Assembly: GCA_009840305.1 (NCBI GenBank)
Contig: VXNY01000031.1
Location: 124,001-188,000, forward strand
Length of the DNA stretch: 64,000 nt
Origin: Gammaproteobacteria bacterium
GTDB taxonomy: Bacteria; Pseudomonadota; Gammaproteobacteria; Pseudomonadales; Azotimanducaceae
Direction of reading: 5' to 3'
Shown here: piece by piece, positions 35,455 to 43,977 of the stretch
Position numbering within the stretch: position 1 is the stretch's first letter
How the letters are laid out: every line of letters begins with the position of its first letter
Notes under the pieces: model-generated
The model's database searches: none
What the model saw: only the letters and a program-made list of their open reading frames with translations
Told to the model about the DNA's origin: nothing
Position numbers and translations under genes: made by a program

Positions 35455-38220
35455 CTAGCTGTCTTCACCGGCATCAGATTCGAGCTCTGAGGATTCGTTT
35501 TCCTTGCTGTCGGAAGTATCCGCGGACTCCTCATCGATCGTCGGAATGTCGTCTTCAAAATGAGCAAGCGCGTCTTCGTGAATAACGGCAACACCGACTA
35601 AGCGAACCCCTTCTTTAAGATCAATGAGTTTTACACCTACTGTCAGACGTCCTGACTTAGCTATTTGACTGACAGCAGTGCGCAAGAGTACCCCACGATC
35701 ATTGATAAACATAACTTCATCTGAGTCAAATACTTGTACTGCACAGGTCAATCGCCCATTCCGTTCGGAGGGTTTCAATGCATATACGCCACGAGTTGCG
35801 CGATTCGTCCGTCTAAACAACGAAAAGTCGGAACACTTACCAAAACCAAACTCCGACGCACACAGTAAATAGCAATCTGGTTGCGGTACCACAAACGAGA
35901 GCACACGATCCTCCATGCTCTGCAATCGAATTCCCCGAACTCCTTGAGAATTACGACCACTCGCGCGCACATCGGACTCTTTGAATCGCACGGCATACCC
36001 CGCCGATTGAACTAACATCAACTCCTGGTACCCATCCGTAATGTGTACCCCAATCAGCTCATCCTCCTCCTGCAGCGAAATTGCGATTTTTCCGAGCCTT
36101 CTAGGAATAGCAAATTCATCCAATTTCGTACGTTTGATCAACCCTTTTGCAGTCGCCATGCATACAAATCTGTTTTCAATCTCCTCTGGTACTGGAACGA
36201 TCGCAGTGATTCTTTCGTCGGAGTGAATTTCGATCATATTGACCAACGGTTTTCCACGTGAGTTTCGACTTTCTTCGGGAATGTTGTAGACAGGAAGCCA
36301 GTAGACCCGACCCTTATTGGAAAAACACAATAACGTTGAGTGATTGTGTACGACGTGGACATGTTCTACATAGTCTCCGTCTTTTGTCGTAAGCGCAATC
36401 TTGCCGTGTCCACCACGTCTTTGAGTTCCATAAACACTGAGCGGCTGTACTTTCGCATATCCACCATGGGAGACGGTTAATAGAACATATGTTGGGGTTA
36501 TCAAGTCAGTGATCGAGAGATCTTCGATAGAAGAGCGAATTTCCGTTCTACGTTCGTCACCGTATTGTTCGCGAATCTCTGTAAGCTCTTCTTTGACTAC
36601 TTCATTCATACGGTCTTCAGAATCGAGGATCTTTTGTAGTTCCTTGATGTTGTCAATAATCGACTCAAAGTCTGCAATGAGTTTTTCTCTTTCCAAGCTG
36701 ACGAGTCGTTGCAACTGCATGCTCAAAATCGCATTTGCTTGGTCAATGGATAAGCGGTAAGTACCTTGTTCAATTTTGAACCCTAAGTCAGGTTCGATAT
36801 CGAGACGTCGAGCAAGTTTTACGTCAGCTCTACTGAGCAAAGCGCGAACTCCATCTACCCTAGCTTCCCGATCTTGGCTTATGGAGTTTTCCCCACCATC
36901 ACGTAACCACTCGCGACTCATCAATGCTTCGCGCGCAACTTCAGAAGATTTGGAACTTCTTATGAGTTCCACAATTTCGTCTATGTCGGCCAGAGCTACA
37001 GCCTGACCTTCCAATGTGTGTGCACGCTTTCGATCCTCTCGCAGCTGATAGACAGTTCGCCGAACAATGACCTCTCTTCGATGTCGGATGAATTCAACCA
37101 ACATTTCCTTGAGAGTGACGACTCGAGGCTGACCATCGATGAGGGCAACAGAGTTCACGCTGAACGACGTTTGTAATTGAGTCTGAGAGTAAAGGTTATT
37201 GAGGACGATCTCACCCTTATCACTCTTCTTCACTTCGATCACGACTCGAAGTCCATCCTTGCTAGATTCGTCGCGTAATTCTGCGATGCCTGTAATACGT
37301 TGTTCGCGTACGAGTTGTGCAATAGACTCTACTAACTTCGCTTTGTTTAGTTGGAATGGAATTTCTGTGATGACTATCGATTCTCTTCCTGCTTTGTCGA
37401 CTTCAACCGAGGCACGAGCGCGAACCATAATTTGGCCCCTACCCGTTTCGTATGCTTCATAGATTCCGGCGATTCCGTTGATTATCGCAGCAGTAGGAAA
37501 ATCCGGGCCACGGACGAATTCCATGAGTTGCTTGGTGTTTAAACTTTCGTCATCGACTAACGCAATGCACGCGTCTACGACTTCACCAATATTGTGTGGT
37601 GGGATGTTTGTTGCCATCCCCACTGCTATTCCCTGCGCACCGTTAACTAGTAAGTTAGGAATACGGGTAGGCAACACGACGGGCATCCGCAAGGTTTCGT
37701 CGTAATTCGGCATCATGTCGACGGTTTCTTTCCGCAAGTCTGCAAGCATCTCACCTGCGATCTTGGACATCCTTACTTCGGTGTATCGGCTCGCCGCCGC
37801 AGGATCACCATCGATTGAACCAAAGTTGCCTTGGCCATCAATTAACGGATAACGCATCTTGAACTCCTGCGCCATGATGACAATCGTGTTGTAGATCGCC
37901 AGTTCACCATGGGGGTGGTACTTCCCCATGACCTCACCGGACACTCTTGCAGATTTCATCGGAGGACGATCGTGACGATTGTTGAGTTCGTGCATCCCAA
38001 ACAGACAACGCCGGTGTACTGGCTTAAGACCATCTCGGATATCGGGTAGAGCGCGACCAATTATCACGCTCATCGCATAGCCAAGATATGACTGGCGCAT
38101 CTCGTCTTCGAGTTTTACGCGAGTGTATTTTGTGTCCGGGCGAGTAGTTGGAGTATCGTTTTCGTTATTCCCTTCTTCAGTTCCCTCTTCAGGACCGTCG
38201 GAAGTGGTTTCATCCGTCAT
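35455..38220 (-). CDS. gyrA: DNA gyrase subunit A with resistance-type QRDR
   Basis: The 921-residue protein has the breakage-reunion domain with YAMSVIIGRALPDIRDGLKP, the catalytic Tyr 146 in SRYTEVRMSKI, and a C-terminal wrapping domain whose GyrA box reads QRRGGHG, which separates it from ParC. It has an acidic N-terminal extension of about 25 residues and an acidic C-terminal tail. In the quinolone-resistance region the usual HGDSAVYDT is HGELAIYNT: Leu 107 stands for E. coli Ser83 and Asn 111 for Asp87. Gyrase adds negative supercoils with GyrB. It heads the gyrA-serC-hisC-cmk run and is divergent from ubiG across 187 bases. Confidence 0.97.
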   Translation of the reverse strand: MTDETTSDGPEEGTEEGNNENDTPTTRPDTKYTRVKLEDEMRQSYLGYAMSVIIGRALPDIRDGLKPVHRRCLFGMHELNNRHDRPPMKSARVSGEVMGKYHPHGELAIYNTIVIMAQEFKMRYPLIDGQGNFGSIDGDPAAASRYTEVRMSKIAGEMLADLRKETVDMMPNYDETLRMPVVLPTRIPNLLVNGAQGIAVGMATNIPPHNIGEVVDACIALVDDESLNTKQLMEFVRGPDFPTAAIINGIAGIYEAYETGRGQIMVRARASVEVDKAGRESIVITEIPFQLNKAKLVESIAQLVREQRITGIAELRDESSKDGLRVVIEVKKSDKGEIVLNNLYSQTQLQTSFSVNSVALIDGQPRVVTLKEMLVEFIRHRREVIVRRTVYQLREDRKRAHTLEGQAVALADIDEIVELIRSSKSSEVAREALMSREWLRDGGENSISQDREARVDGVRALLSRADVKLARRLDIEPDLGFKIEQGTYRLSIDQANAILSMQLQRLVSLEREKLIADFESIIDNIKELQKILDSEDRMNEVVKEELTEIREQYGDERRTEIRSSIEDLSITDLITPTYVLLTVSHGGYAKVQPLSVYGTQRRGGHGKIALTTKDGDYVEHVHVVHNHSTLLCFSNKGRVYWLPVYNIPEESRNSRGKPLVNMIEIHSDERITAIVPVPEEIENRFVCMATAKGLIKRTKLDEFAIPRRLGKIAISLQEEDELIGVHITDGYQELMLVQSAGYAVRFKESDVRASGRNSQGVRGIRLQSMEDRVLSFVVPQPDCYLLCASEFGFGKCSDFSLFRRTNRATRGVYALKPSERNGRLTCAVQVFDSDEVMFINDRGVLLRTAVSQIAKSGRLTVGVKLIDLKEGVRLVGVAVIHEDALAHFEDDIPTIDEESADTSDSKENESSELESDAGEDS

Positions 38221-38407
38221 TCAGTGTATTGTATTTTCTTAAAATAGCAAAGTTTAAACTTAATATTGTAATGAAAACTCAGTGTTCAATGCACTCTATT
38301 CTCGACAATACTAACAAATAATTTTCATGCATAGATTTTCTGGTTTCTTTAGTGCGTTTTGATACTTTCGTCAACTTGACTGGAAAACTAGATTGAGGGA
38401 CAAATAG

Positions 38408-39115
38408 ATGGTTATTGATGCCGAAGAAGTCGCGAAATTTGACGAAATCGCACCTAGTTGGTGGAATACTGACTCTGAAGTTAGTCCATTGCACGATATT
38501 AACCCTCTTAGAGTACGGTTTGTAGCTGATCGGGTTCCACTTCGCGGTAAAGAAATATTAGATGTCGGTTGTGGTGGTGGTATCCTTTCCGAGCGTATTG
38601 GATTAATGGGAGGGCATGTTACCGGAATCGATCCTGCAAAAAGAACCATTCAGGTGGCAAAATTACATGCTATCGAGTCAGGTATTGACAACCGAGTCAA
38701 ATATCTTTGCACTACAGCAGAAGACCTTGTATCGGAGAAAGGTGAAAGTTTCGATGTTGTGATTGCGATGGAAACTTTGGAACATGTACTTGACCCAGCG
38801 GAAACCATTCAAGCTTTAGCGGATCTTTGCAAACCGCAAGGATCGGTTTTTGTCGCAACGATAAACAAGACGTTTCAAGCTTATCTCCTAGCGATTGTGG
38901 CCGGGGAATACGTTCTTAACGCGATTCCTCGCGGTACCCATGACTACGAGAAATTTCAACGTCCTTCAGACATTGCACGAGCCATGCGTAGTGCGGGCCT
39001 TGTTGTGAAAGAGTGTGCGGGGTTTAGCTACAACCCATTCACCAGACATGCACAATTGAGCAACGATATAAACGTTAATTACGTGATACACGCTGAAAAG
39101 CCTAAGGCCAACTAA
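38408..39115 (+). CDS. ubiG: Ubiquinone biosynthesis O-methyltransferase
   Basis: The 235-residue SAM-dependent methyltransferase has the UbiG start (EVAKFDEIAPSWWNTDSEVS, then PLHDINPLR), SAM motif I ILDVGCGGGILSERIGLMG, VTGIDP, and FDVVIAMETLEHVLDP. It carries out both O-methylations in ubiquinone synthesis. Divergent placement next to gyrA is the E. coli arrangement. The SDR gene yciK starts two bases after its stop. Confidence 0.96.
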   Translation: MVIDAEEVAKFDEIAPSWWNTDSEVSPLHDINPLRVRFVADRVPLRGKEILDVGCGGGILSERIGLMGGHVTGIDPAKRTIQVAKLHAIESGIDNRVKYLCTTAEDLVSEKGESFDVVIAMETLEHVLDPAETIQALADLCKPQGSVFVATINKTFQAYLLAIVAGEYVLNAIPRGTHDYEKFQRPSDIARAMRSAGLVVKECAGFSYNPFTRHAQLSNDINVNYVIHAEKPKAN

Positions 39116-39116
39116 A

Positions 39117-39860
39117 ACGTACAAACCTGATCTCAAACTTCTCACTGACCGAACCATTCTGGTAACAGGGGCCGGGGATGGAATCGGTCGCGTCGCCGCT
39201 ATCGCCTATGCAAAGCATGGTGCGAATCTCATCTTACTTGGACGAACGCGACAAAAATTAGATTCTGTTCACGATGAAATCGCCGAACAAACGGGACGAG
39301 AGTCTTTGATTATTCCTGTCGATTTAGCACACTTTGATGCAAATTCAGCGGTTGAACTGAAACGAGGTCTTGAGAGTGAATATTCTCGTCTCGATGGCAT
39401 TCTTCACAATGCATCGATCTTAGGTCCAAAAACAAAGATAGAAGACTACCCTTACGACGAATGGATGCAAGTATTCCAAGTTAACCTTCATTCTGCTTAC
39501 CTGATTACTCAGGCGTTACTACCCTTGCTTCGAAACGCACCCGACGCGTCAATCCTGTTTACATCTTCAGGAGTTGGTCGGCTAGGAAGAGCTTATTGGG
39601 GAGCGTACTCTTTATCAAAATTCGCTACGGAGGGACTAACTCAAGTACTTGCGGATGAACTGAAAGGAGTGAGTAACATTCGAGTAAATTCACTGAATCC
39701 CGGTGCGACACGCACGTCAATGCGAGCTCAAGCCTTTCCTTCAGAAGATCCGAATAAACTTCGTACTCCAGAGGATCACATGCCTCTGTACCTTTATTTA
39801 ATGGGATCGGATTCGACCAAGCACAATGGGAAATCTTTCAATTCGAACGATTGGTCGTAA
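39117..39860 (+). CDS. yciK: YciK-like short-chain dehydrogenase, with an apparent ACG start
   Basis: The frame reads YKPDLKLLTDRTILVTGAG followed by DGIGRVAAIAYAKHGA, a Rossmann fold, then LHNASILGP, the catalytic Ser in ILFTSSGVGRLG, and YxxxK as YSLSK; VNSLNPGATRTSMRA follows. This is the YciK family of SDRs. No ATG, GTG or TTG lies between an in-frame TGA inside ubiG and the Rossmann motif; the first, TTG at 39306, would remove the cofactor site. ACG at 39117 matches where E. coli YciK begins and has TAAGG nine bases upstream. That start gives 247 residues against about 252 in E. coli. It is coupled to ubiG. The substrate is unknown. Confidence 0.82.
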   Translation, partial: TYKPDLKLLTDRTILVTGAGDGIGRVAAIAYAKHGANLILLGRTRQKLDSVHDEIAEQTGRESLIIPVDLAHFDANSAVELKRGLESEYSRLDGILHNASILGPKTKIEDYPYDEWMQVFQVNLHSAYLITQALLPLLRNAPDASILFTSSGVGRLGRAYWGAYSLSKFATEGLTQVLADELKGVSNIRVNSLNPGATRTSMRAQAFPSEDPNKLRTPEDHMPLYLYLMGSDSTKHNGKSFNSNDWS

Positions 39861-40016
39861 AAGTAGTTTTCGATCGATACGATAGGTTCAGCGAGTTAAT
39901 CTCTGGTGAACCACTCACGCGAAGCAAAAGCCTTTCACATTTATTTACGGATACATTACGAAAACTATCAGATTTAGTTTTCTGCGTAAGAATCGCAAAA
40001 ACATACGGCAAGTCTG

Positions 40017-41291
40017 TTAAGGTTCAACAGTCGTAGTTTGATAGTAAATACCAAGTTCAATTGACTTTTTTTCAATCTGTCCAAGTACGAGGAGTTTGTC
40101 CGCTTCGATCGGGTCTAATTTTTCACGCAGTGCATTGATGGCTGTCTGACAATCAATGGAATCGGTTTCTTGTTGATCGGTACATATGTGCGAAACCAAG
40201 TAGTCCCAATCGAACTCTATTCCGGACTCTGCTAACTCCATTACGATCTGAACGCCGGCTTCGAGTTTGGATGCTCGGTTAGCATCGCGCCTATTGAGTT
40301 CTCGATTTGTATAAATCCATGGATATTGTTCAGCTCGAAACGTCCGCCATGCCGGCGATCCGTGGTGTGTGATGACAGCCCAAGCTTCTCCGAAACGCGC
40401 CGCAAGAGCTCTGAGGGATTCCCTGACTTCGTACGAGACGCTAATCCCATCATCGACACCCAATACTCTCCCAACTGACCGAAGTTTTTCAAAGAGCCCT
40501 TGATCGCGGGTAGGATCAATAAGAATCTTCTCGACATCAAATTGCTCGCATTGGTTTACTACCCATCGGGTTCTAAGGGTTTCTTCCCAAAGACTGTTGA
40601 TCTGCATCGCACGCATTTCGAACGAAAGACTATCAATCCAACTGAGTCTATAATCAAATTTTGACATGAACTTACCGTCAATCTTATAACCTCTCGCTTC
40701 TTCAAACCAATAGTCTAACCGACTCTGATACCACTGTGGGTTAATACACTTGCGTGTAAATTGATTTAGATTCGTGAACGCTTCAGCATGACATTCTTCG
40801 TACAAATCCCAACGCACGTCGTCTTTATCCTTCAAGCTACAGGTAGGATTGTGAAGAGCTTCTGACACTCGTTCTTTATCTCGAACTGGATCGAAGAAAA
40901 TACGGCTATAGTTGAGTGGATTATTGAACGCGATCCATTGGTAATTTCGGTGCCCTATCTTTTTTTCGGTAAAAAAGGCATCCAGTATCAACTCGCACTC
41001 GTAGGTCATTTCTACTGAAGGATCGGGACAGGCGGACACAAGGTATACCATAGGAGCATCAGGTTCCCTGCTAGTTGAATCCTCAGTGGTTGAGGTCACA
41101 CCTATTACCGTTGGGGAAAGCAGCGTTTCACTAATCATTTCGATAACATTTGTTTCATGATGTTGCTTAGCAGACCCGAAGTCTTCGTTTCCTCCTTGGT
41201 TGGGCAAAGTTGACAAAAACAATAACGCCGAAGAACCTGACAACCCGAACAACACAGTAGGAACTACTCTCTCGAATCGGTTTTTTGGCAT
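40017..41291 (-). CDS. Exported protein of unknown function
   Basis: The 424-residue protein has a basic start followed by a hydrophobic segment (VVPTVLFGLSGSSALLFLST), so it is exported or anchored. The mature part is mostly helical and rich in Trp and acidic residues, with cysteines in SACPDPSVEMTYECEL, NPTCSL, ECHAEA and RKCINPQW that could form disulfides in the periplasm. No family is recognised. It stands alone, downstream of the convergent yciK gene and 295 bases from rluB; that gap holds no convincing gene. Confidence 0.65.
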   Translation of the reverse strand: MPKNRFERVVPTVLFGLSGSSALLFLSTLPNQGGNEDFGSAKQHHETNVIEMISETLLSPTVIGVTSTTEDSTSREPDAPMVYLVSACPDPSVEMTYECELILDAFFTEKKIGHRNYQWIAFNNPLNYSRIFFDPVRDKERVSEALHNPTCSLKDKDDVRWDLYEECHAEAFTNLNQFTRKCINPQWYQSRLDYWFEEARGYKIDGKFMSKFDYRLSWIDSLSFEMRAMQINSLWEETLRTRWVVNQCEQFDVEKILIDPTRDQGLFEKLRSVGRVLGVDDGISVSYEVRESLRALAARFGEAWAVITHHGSPAWRTFRAEQYPWIYTNRELNRRDANRASKLEAGVQIVMELAESGIEFDWDYLVSHICTDQQETDSIDCQTAINALREKLDPIEADKLLVLGQIEKKSIELGIYYQTTTVEP

Positions 41292-41586
41292 ACGCTACCC
41301 CGCTCTCCTGAATCTTCTTAGATAGACAGTAACACGCGAACTCATCTTGCTACTATTTGCAGGTATTCGCAACCATCTACTCTAAATTATCTTCAATTCG
41401 TCGAATCTTTGATACTCTAAGATCGCCTTTGTACTCTTACAATCGGGGGAGACACAGTTCCCCTTCGATGAAACAAACATCAAACTTTCAGGATAGAGTG
41501 TATTGGGTGATGTCGGTCAGTCATTTATATGCCGGATTCGCTTTCCTTGTGTTTCAATGATCGTCTATACAAAAGTCTCATCGCGA

Positions 41587-42420
41587 TCATGACGACCGCG
41601 GTTTGGTTATACCAGGATAGTCTATCAGACAGCTCTCGCAATCGCTTGAATTTGGTACTAGGGTTGCGCTCATGTCAATTTTTAACCACTTAGCTAACAA
41701 CTCAACATCCGCTGGAGAAGCCTCGAAGTACTTCCCCGTCCGCAGTCTTGTTGGTAGTATAACGGGACCGAACCGAACGCGTTTCAATCGTGAAACAGTT
41801 AAACCTAGGCGTTCGAATACTATTCTTATTTCTCGATTTCTACCTTCCATGAGTACGACGTGATACCAATGGTTCGAACCTGTTCCACCATAGTATTGAA
41901 TGTCACTAAACCGATGTAGAACACCCTCTAACTCAACCCCCTCAAGACTTGCTTTCAGTTGTGCTTCCGATAGCGTGCCAAAAACTCGGACTGCATACTC
42001 ACGGTCGATCACAAAGGAAGGATGCATTAGCCGGTGTGCTAACAGACCATTGTTAGTAATTAGTAAGAGCCCACTTGTTGCTACGTCTAGGCGACCGACC
42101 GATATCCAACGCTGGTTTACTAGCTTCGGTAACTGATCGAATACCGTTACTCTATGTTGAGAGTCCCGCTTTCTTGAAACAATCTGTCCTGGTGCTTTAT
42201 TCAATATCAGCACGCGGATGCGCTTACAACTATCAGGTTTGGTGACTCGTTTACCATTGAATTCAACGCGATCGGAAGAACCAATACGTTGTCCCTGGTG
42301 CGCTATTTTTCCATTGACTGTTACTTGTCCTTCAAGTATGCATCGCTCCATCTCGCGACGAGATCCTAAACCTTGGTCCGCGAGGAATTTTTGTAATTTT
42401 TGTGTCGGTTGATCGCTCAC
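41587..42420 (-). CDS. rluB: 23S rRNA pseudouridine synthase RluB
   Basis: The 277-residue protein has an N-terminal S4 RNA-binding domain (KLQKFLADQGLGSRREMERC) and the RsuA-type catalytic domain with GRLDVATSGLLLITNNG, which holds the catalytic Asp, and GRNREIRIVFERLGLTVSRL. It makes the pseudouridine at position 2605 (E. coli numbering) in 23S rRNA. The S4 length and the place after scpA-scpB support RluB over RluE/F. It is ten bases after scpB. Confidence 0.93.
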   Translation of the reverse strand: MSDQPTQKLQKFLADQGLGSRREMERCILEGQVTVNGKIAHQGQRIGSSDRVEFNGKRVTKPDSCKRIRVLILNKAPGQIVSRKRDSQHRVTVFDQLPKLVNQRWISVGRLDVATSGLLLITNNGLLAHRLMHPSFVIDREYAVRVFGTLSEAQLKASLEGVELEGVLHRFSDIQYYGGTGSNHWYHVVLMEGRNREIRIVFERLGLTVSRLKRVRFGPVILPTRLRTGKYFEASPADVELLAKWLKIDMSATLVPNSSDCESCLIDYPGITKPRSS

Positions 42421-42430
42421 GACAGCGGTC

Positions 42431-43075
42431 TCAGTCGGAGCTAGGTTCGTCTGAGCCTTTGGTTTCAGAAATTTCTTTGGGTGAATCTGAAGTAGTATTT
42501 GGTAGTCGTTCGATCCCTAACTCGGTGACGTGCATTGATAGCTCGTTTGCTTCTTCTAACTCTGGTAGCTCGTCTAAAGATCGGAGTCCAAAATAGTCGA
42601 GAAACGTAGCAGTTGTTCCGTACGTCATCGGGCGGCCTGGTGAATTTCTTGTACCTAGTTCTTTTACCCAACCCCGATCCATGAGGTTTCGAATGGTGTT
42701 TGTGTTTACACTGACACCACGAATCTGTTCAATTTCGCCACGAGTGATCGGTTGTCGATATGCGATTAATACCAGAGTCTCCAGGGTAGCTCGAGAATAC
42801 TTTCTCGGTTTCTGTCTTAAGAGCTTCGCAACCCAAGCACTCATTTCCGCTCCAATCTGGAGCCGAAAACCGGACTTCACTTCCGTCAACTCGTAGGGTC
42901 GTGTTTCGCAGTCTTGTTCAATCAAATAGAGTGCCCGAGGAACCAATTCCAACAACTCCTGCTGCTTTTCTGGATCGTCTTCGATCACATTGATAATTTG
43001 TTGCTGAGTGAGCGGGCTCTCCGACACCAGCAGCAAGGCTTCGACGATCCGTTTAACTTCGGCTATCGCTAGCAT
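42431..43075 (-). CDS. scpB: Segregation and condensation protein B
   Basis: The 214-residue protein has the two winged-helix domains of ScpB: VKRIVEALLLVSESPLTQQQ, and ATLETLVLIAYRQPITRGEI followed by IRGVSVNTNTIRNLMDRGWV. A variable acidic tail follows. With ScpA it regulates SMC in chromosome segregation. It lies 92 bases after scpA and just before rluB. Confidence 0.94.
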   Translation of the reverse strand: MLAIAEVKRIVEALLLVSESPLTQQQIINVIEDDPEKQQELLELVPRALYLIEQDCETRPYELTEVKSGFRLQIGAEMSAWVAKLLRQKPRKYSRATLETLVLIAYRQPITRGEIEQIRGVSVNTNTIRNLMDRGWVKELGTRNSPGRPMTYGTTATFLDYFGLRSLDELPELEEANELSMHVTELGIERLPNTTSDSPKEISETKGSDEPSSD

Positions 43076-43167
43076 AACCTCGAGCTAAAACGCTCTACGC
43101 CTCCCGACTTTTTGAAGTACCATTCTGAAAATTCGAAACTTCAATAATTCTCGTGTACGTGCGCACA

Positions 43168-43977
43168 TCAGGTCGCCGCAGTTGCGCCACCAATGAAAAT
43201 TGGTGCAAATTGTTTGTGTTGTACTAAAACTATATGGCCCGTCTTAACCAATTCTAATACTGCTAAAAAGGTAACAACCACAAGTTCTCTATTTTTGATT
43301 TCCCCAAGAAACTCCCCAAACGAAATAAAGTCAGTCGAATCACGAACTTTTTGAAGAATGTGTTCCATACGTTCTTCAACTGATAGAGGCTCAGGACTAA
43401 CTTCATAGTCTTGAATTAAACGGAAACGATCCAGAATATCACTGAATGCGAGTAATAACTCCCGCATCTCTACAGGTACTGGAGCAACTTTAACCAGCCG
43501 ATCGTCATACGTCGCGTGAATTGGGAACACATCCCTTTCCAGGCGCGGTAATTGATCTAGCTCGCCTGCAGCGTTTTTGAAAGTCTCGTATTCCAATAAA
43601 CGACGGACGAGTTCGGCCCGTGGATCAGCTTCTTCTTCCTCTTCTTCATGTGCTCGAGGTAACAACATGCTCGACTTGATCTGAGCCAATGTCGCCGACA
43701 TCACTAGGTAGTCTCCGGCTAGCTCTAACCGCAAAGTTGTCATCATGTCGATGTATGCCATATATTGCTTAGTGACTTCAGCGATTGGGATATCCAAAAT
43801 GTCTAAGTTTTGTCGTCGAATGAGATAGAGCAACAGATCCAACGGACCGGTAAAGGCTTGTAGAATGACAACCAGAGCATCCGGCGGTATGTACAAATCT
43901 TCTGGTATTAAATCTTGATCGAAAGTCGCTGTATTTTCAGTCGACAGATACTGAGTGGATTTAATGTCTGTACTCAT
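43168..43977 (-). CDS. scpA: Segregation and condensation protein A
   Basis: The 269-residue kleisin has the typical FTGPLDLLLYLIRRQNLDIL followed by DIPIAEVTKQY, and MSATLAQIKSSMLLPR with an acidic stretch. The C-terminal winged helix lies in VVVTFLAVLELVKTGHI. It bridges SMC heads with ScpB. Its ATG overlaps the stop of trpS by four bases. An smc gene is not in the window. Confidence 0.94.
   Translation of the reverse strand: MSTDIKSTQYLSTENTATFDQDLIPEDLYIPPDALVVILQAFTGPLDLLLYLIRRQNLDILDIPIAEVTKQYMAYIDMMTTLRLELAGDYLVMSATLAQIKSSMLLPRAHEEEEEEADPRAELVRRLLEYETFKNAAGELDQLPRLERDVFPIHATYDDRLVKVAPVPVEMRELLLAFSDILDRFRLIQDYEVSPEPLSVEERMEHILQKVRDSTDFISFGEFLGEIKNRELVVVTFLAVLELVKTGHIVLVQHKQFAPIFIGGATAAT

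Noticed and set aside
41357..41560. A 67-codon plus-strand frame before rluB's end
   Set aside because: Non-ATG start, no binding site and no family-like sequence; probably chance.
41557..41590. ATGATCG/CGATCAT inverted repeat after rluB
   Set aside because: The 20-base loop and lack of a T run make it a poor terminator; could be chance in this composition.
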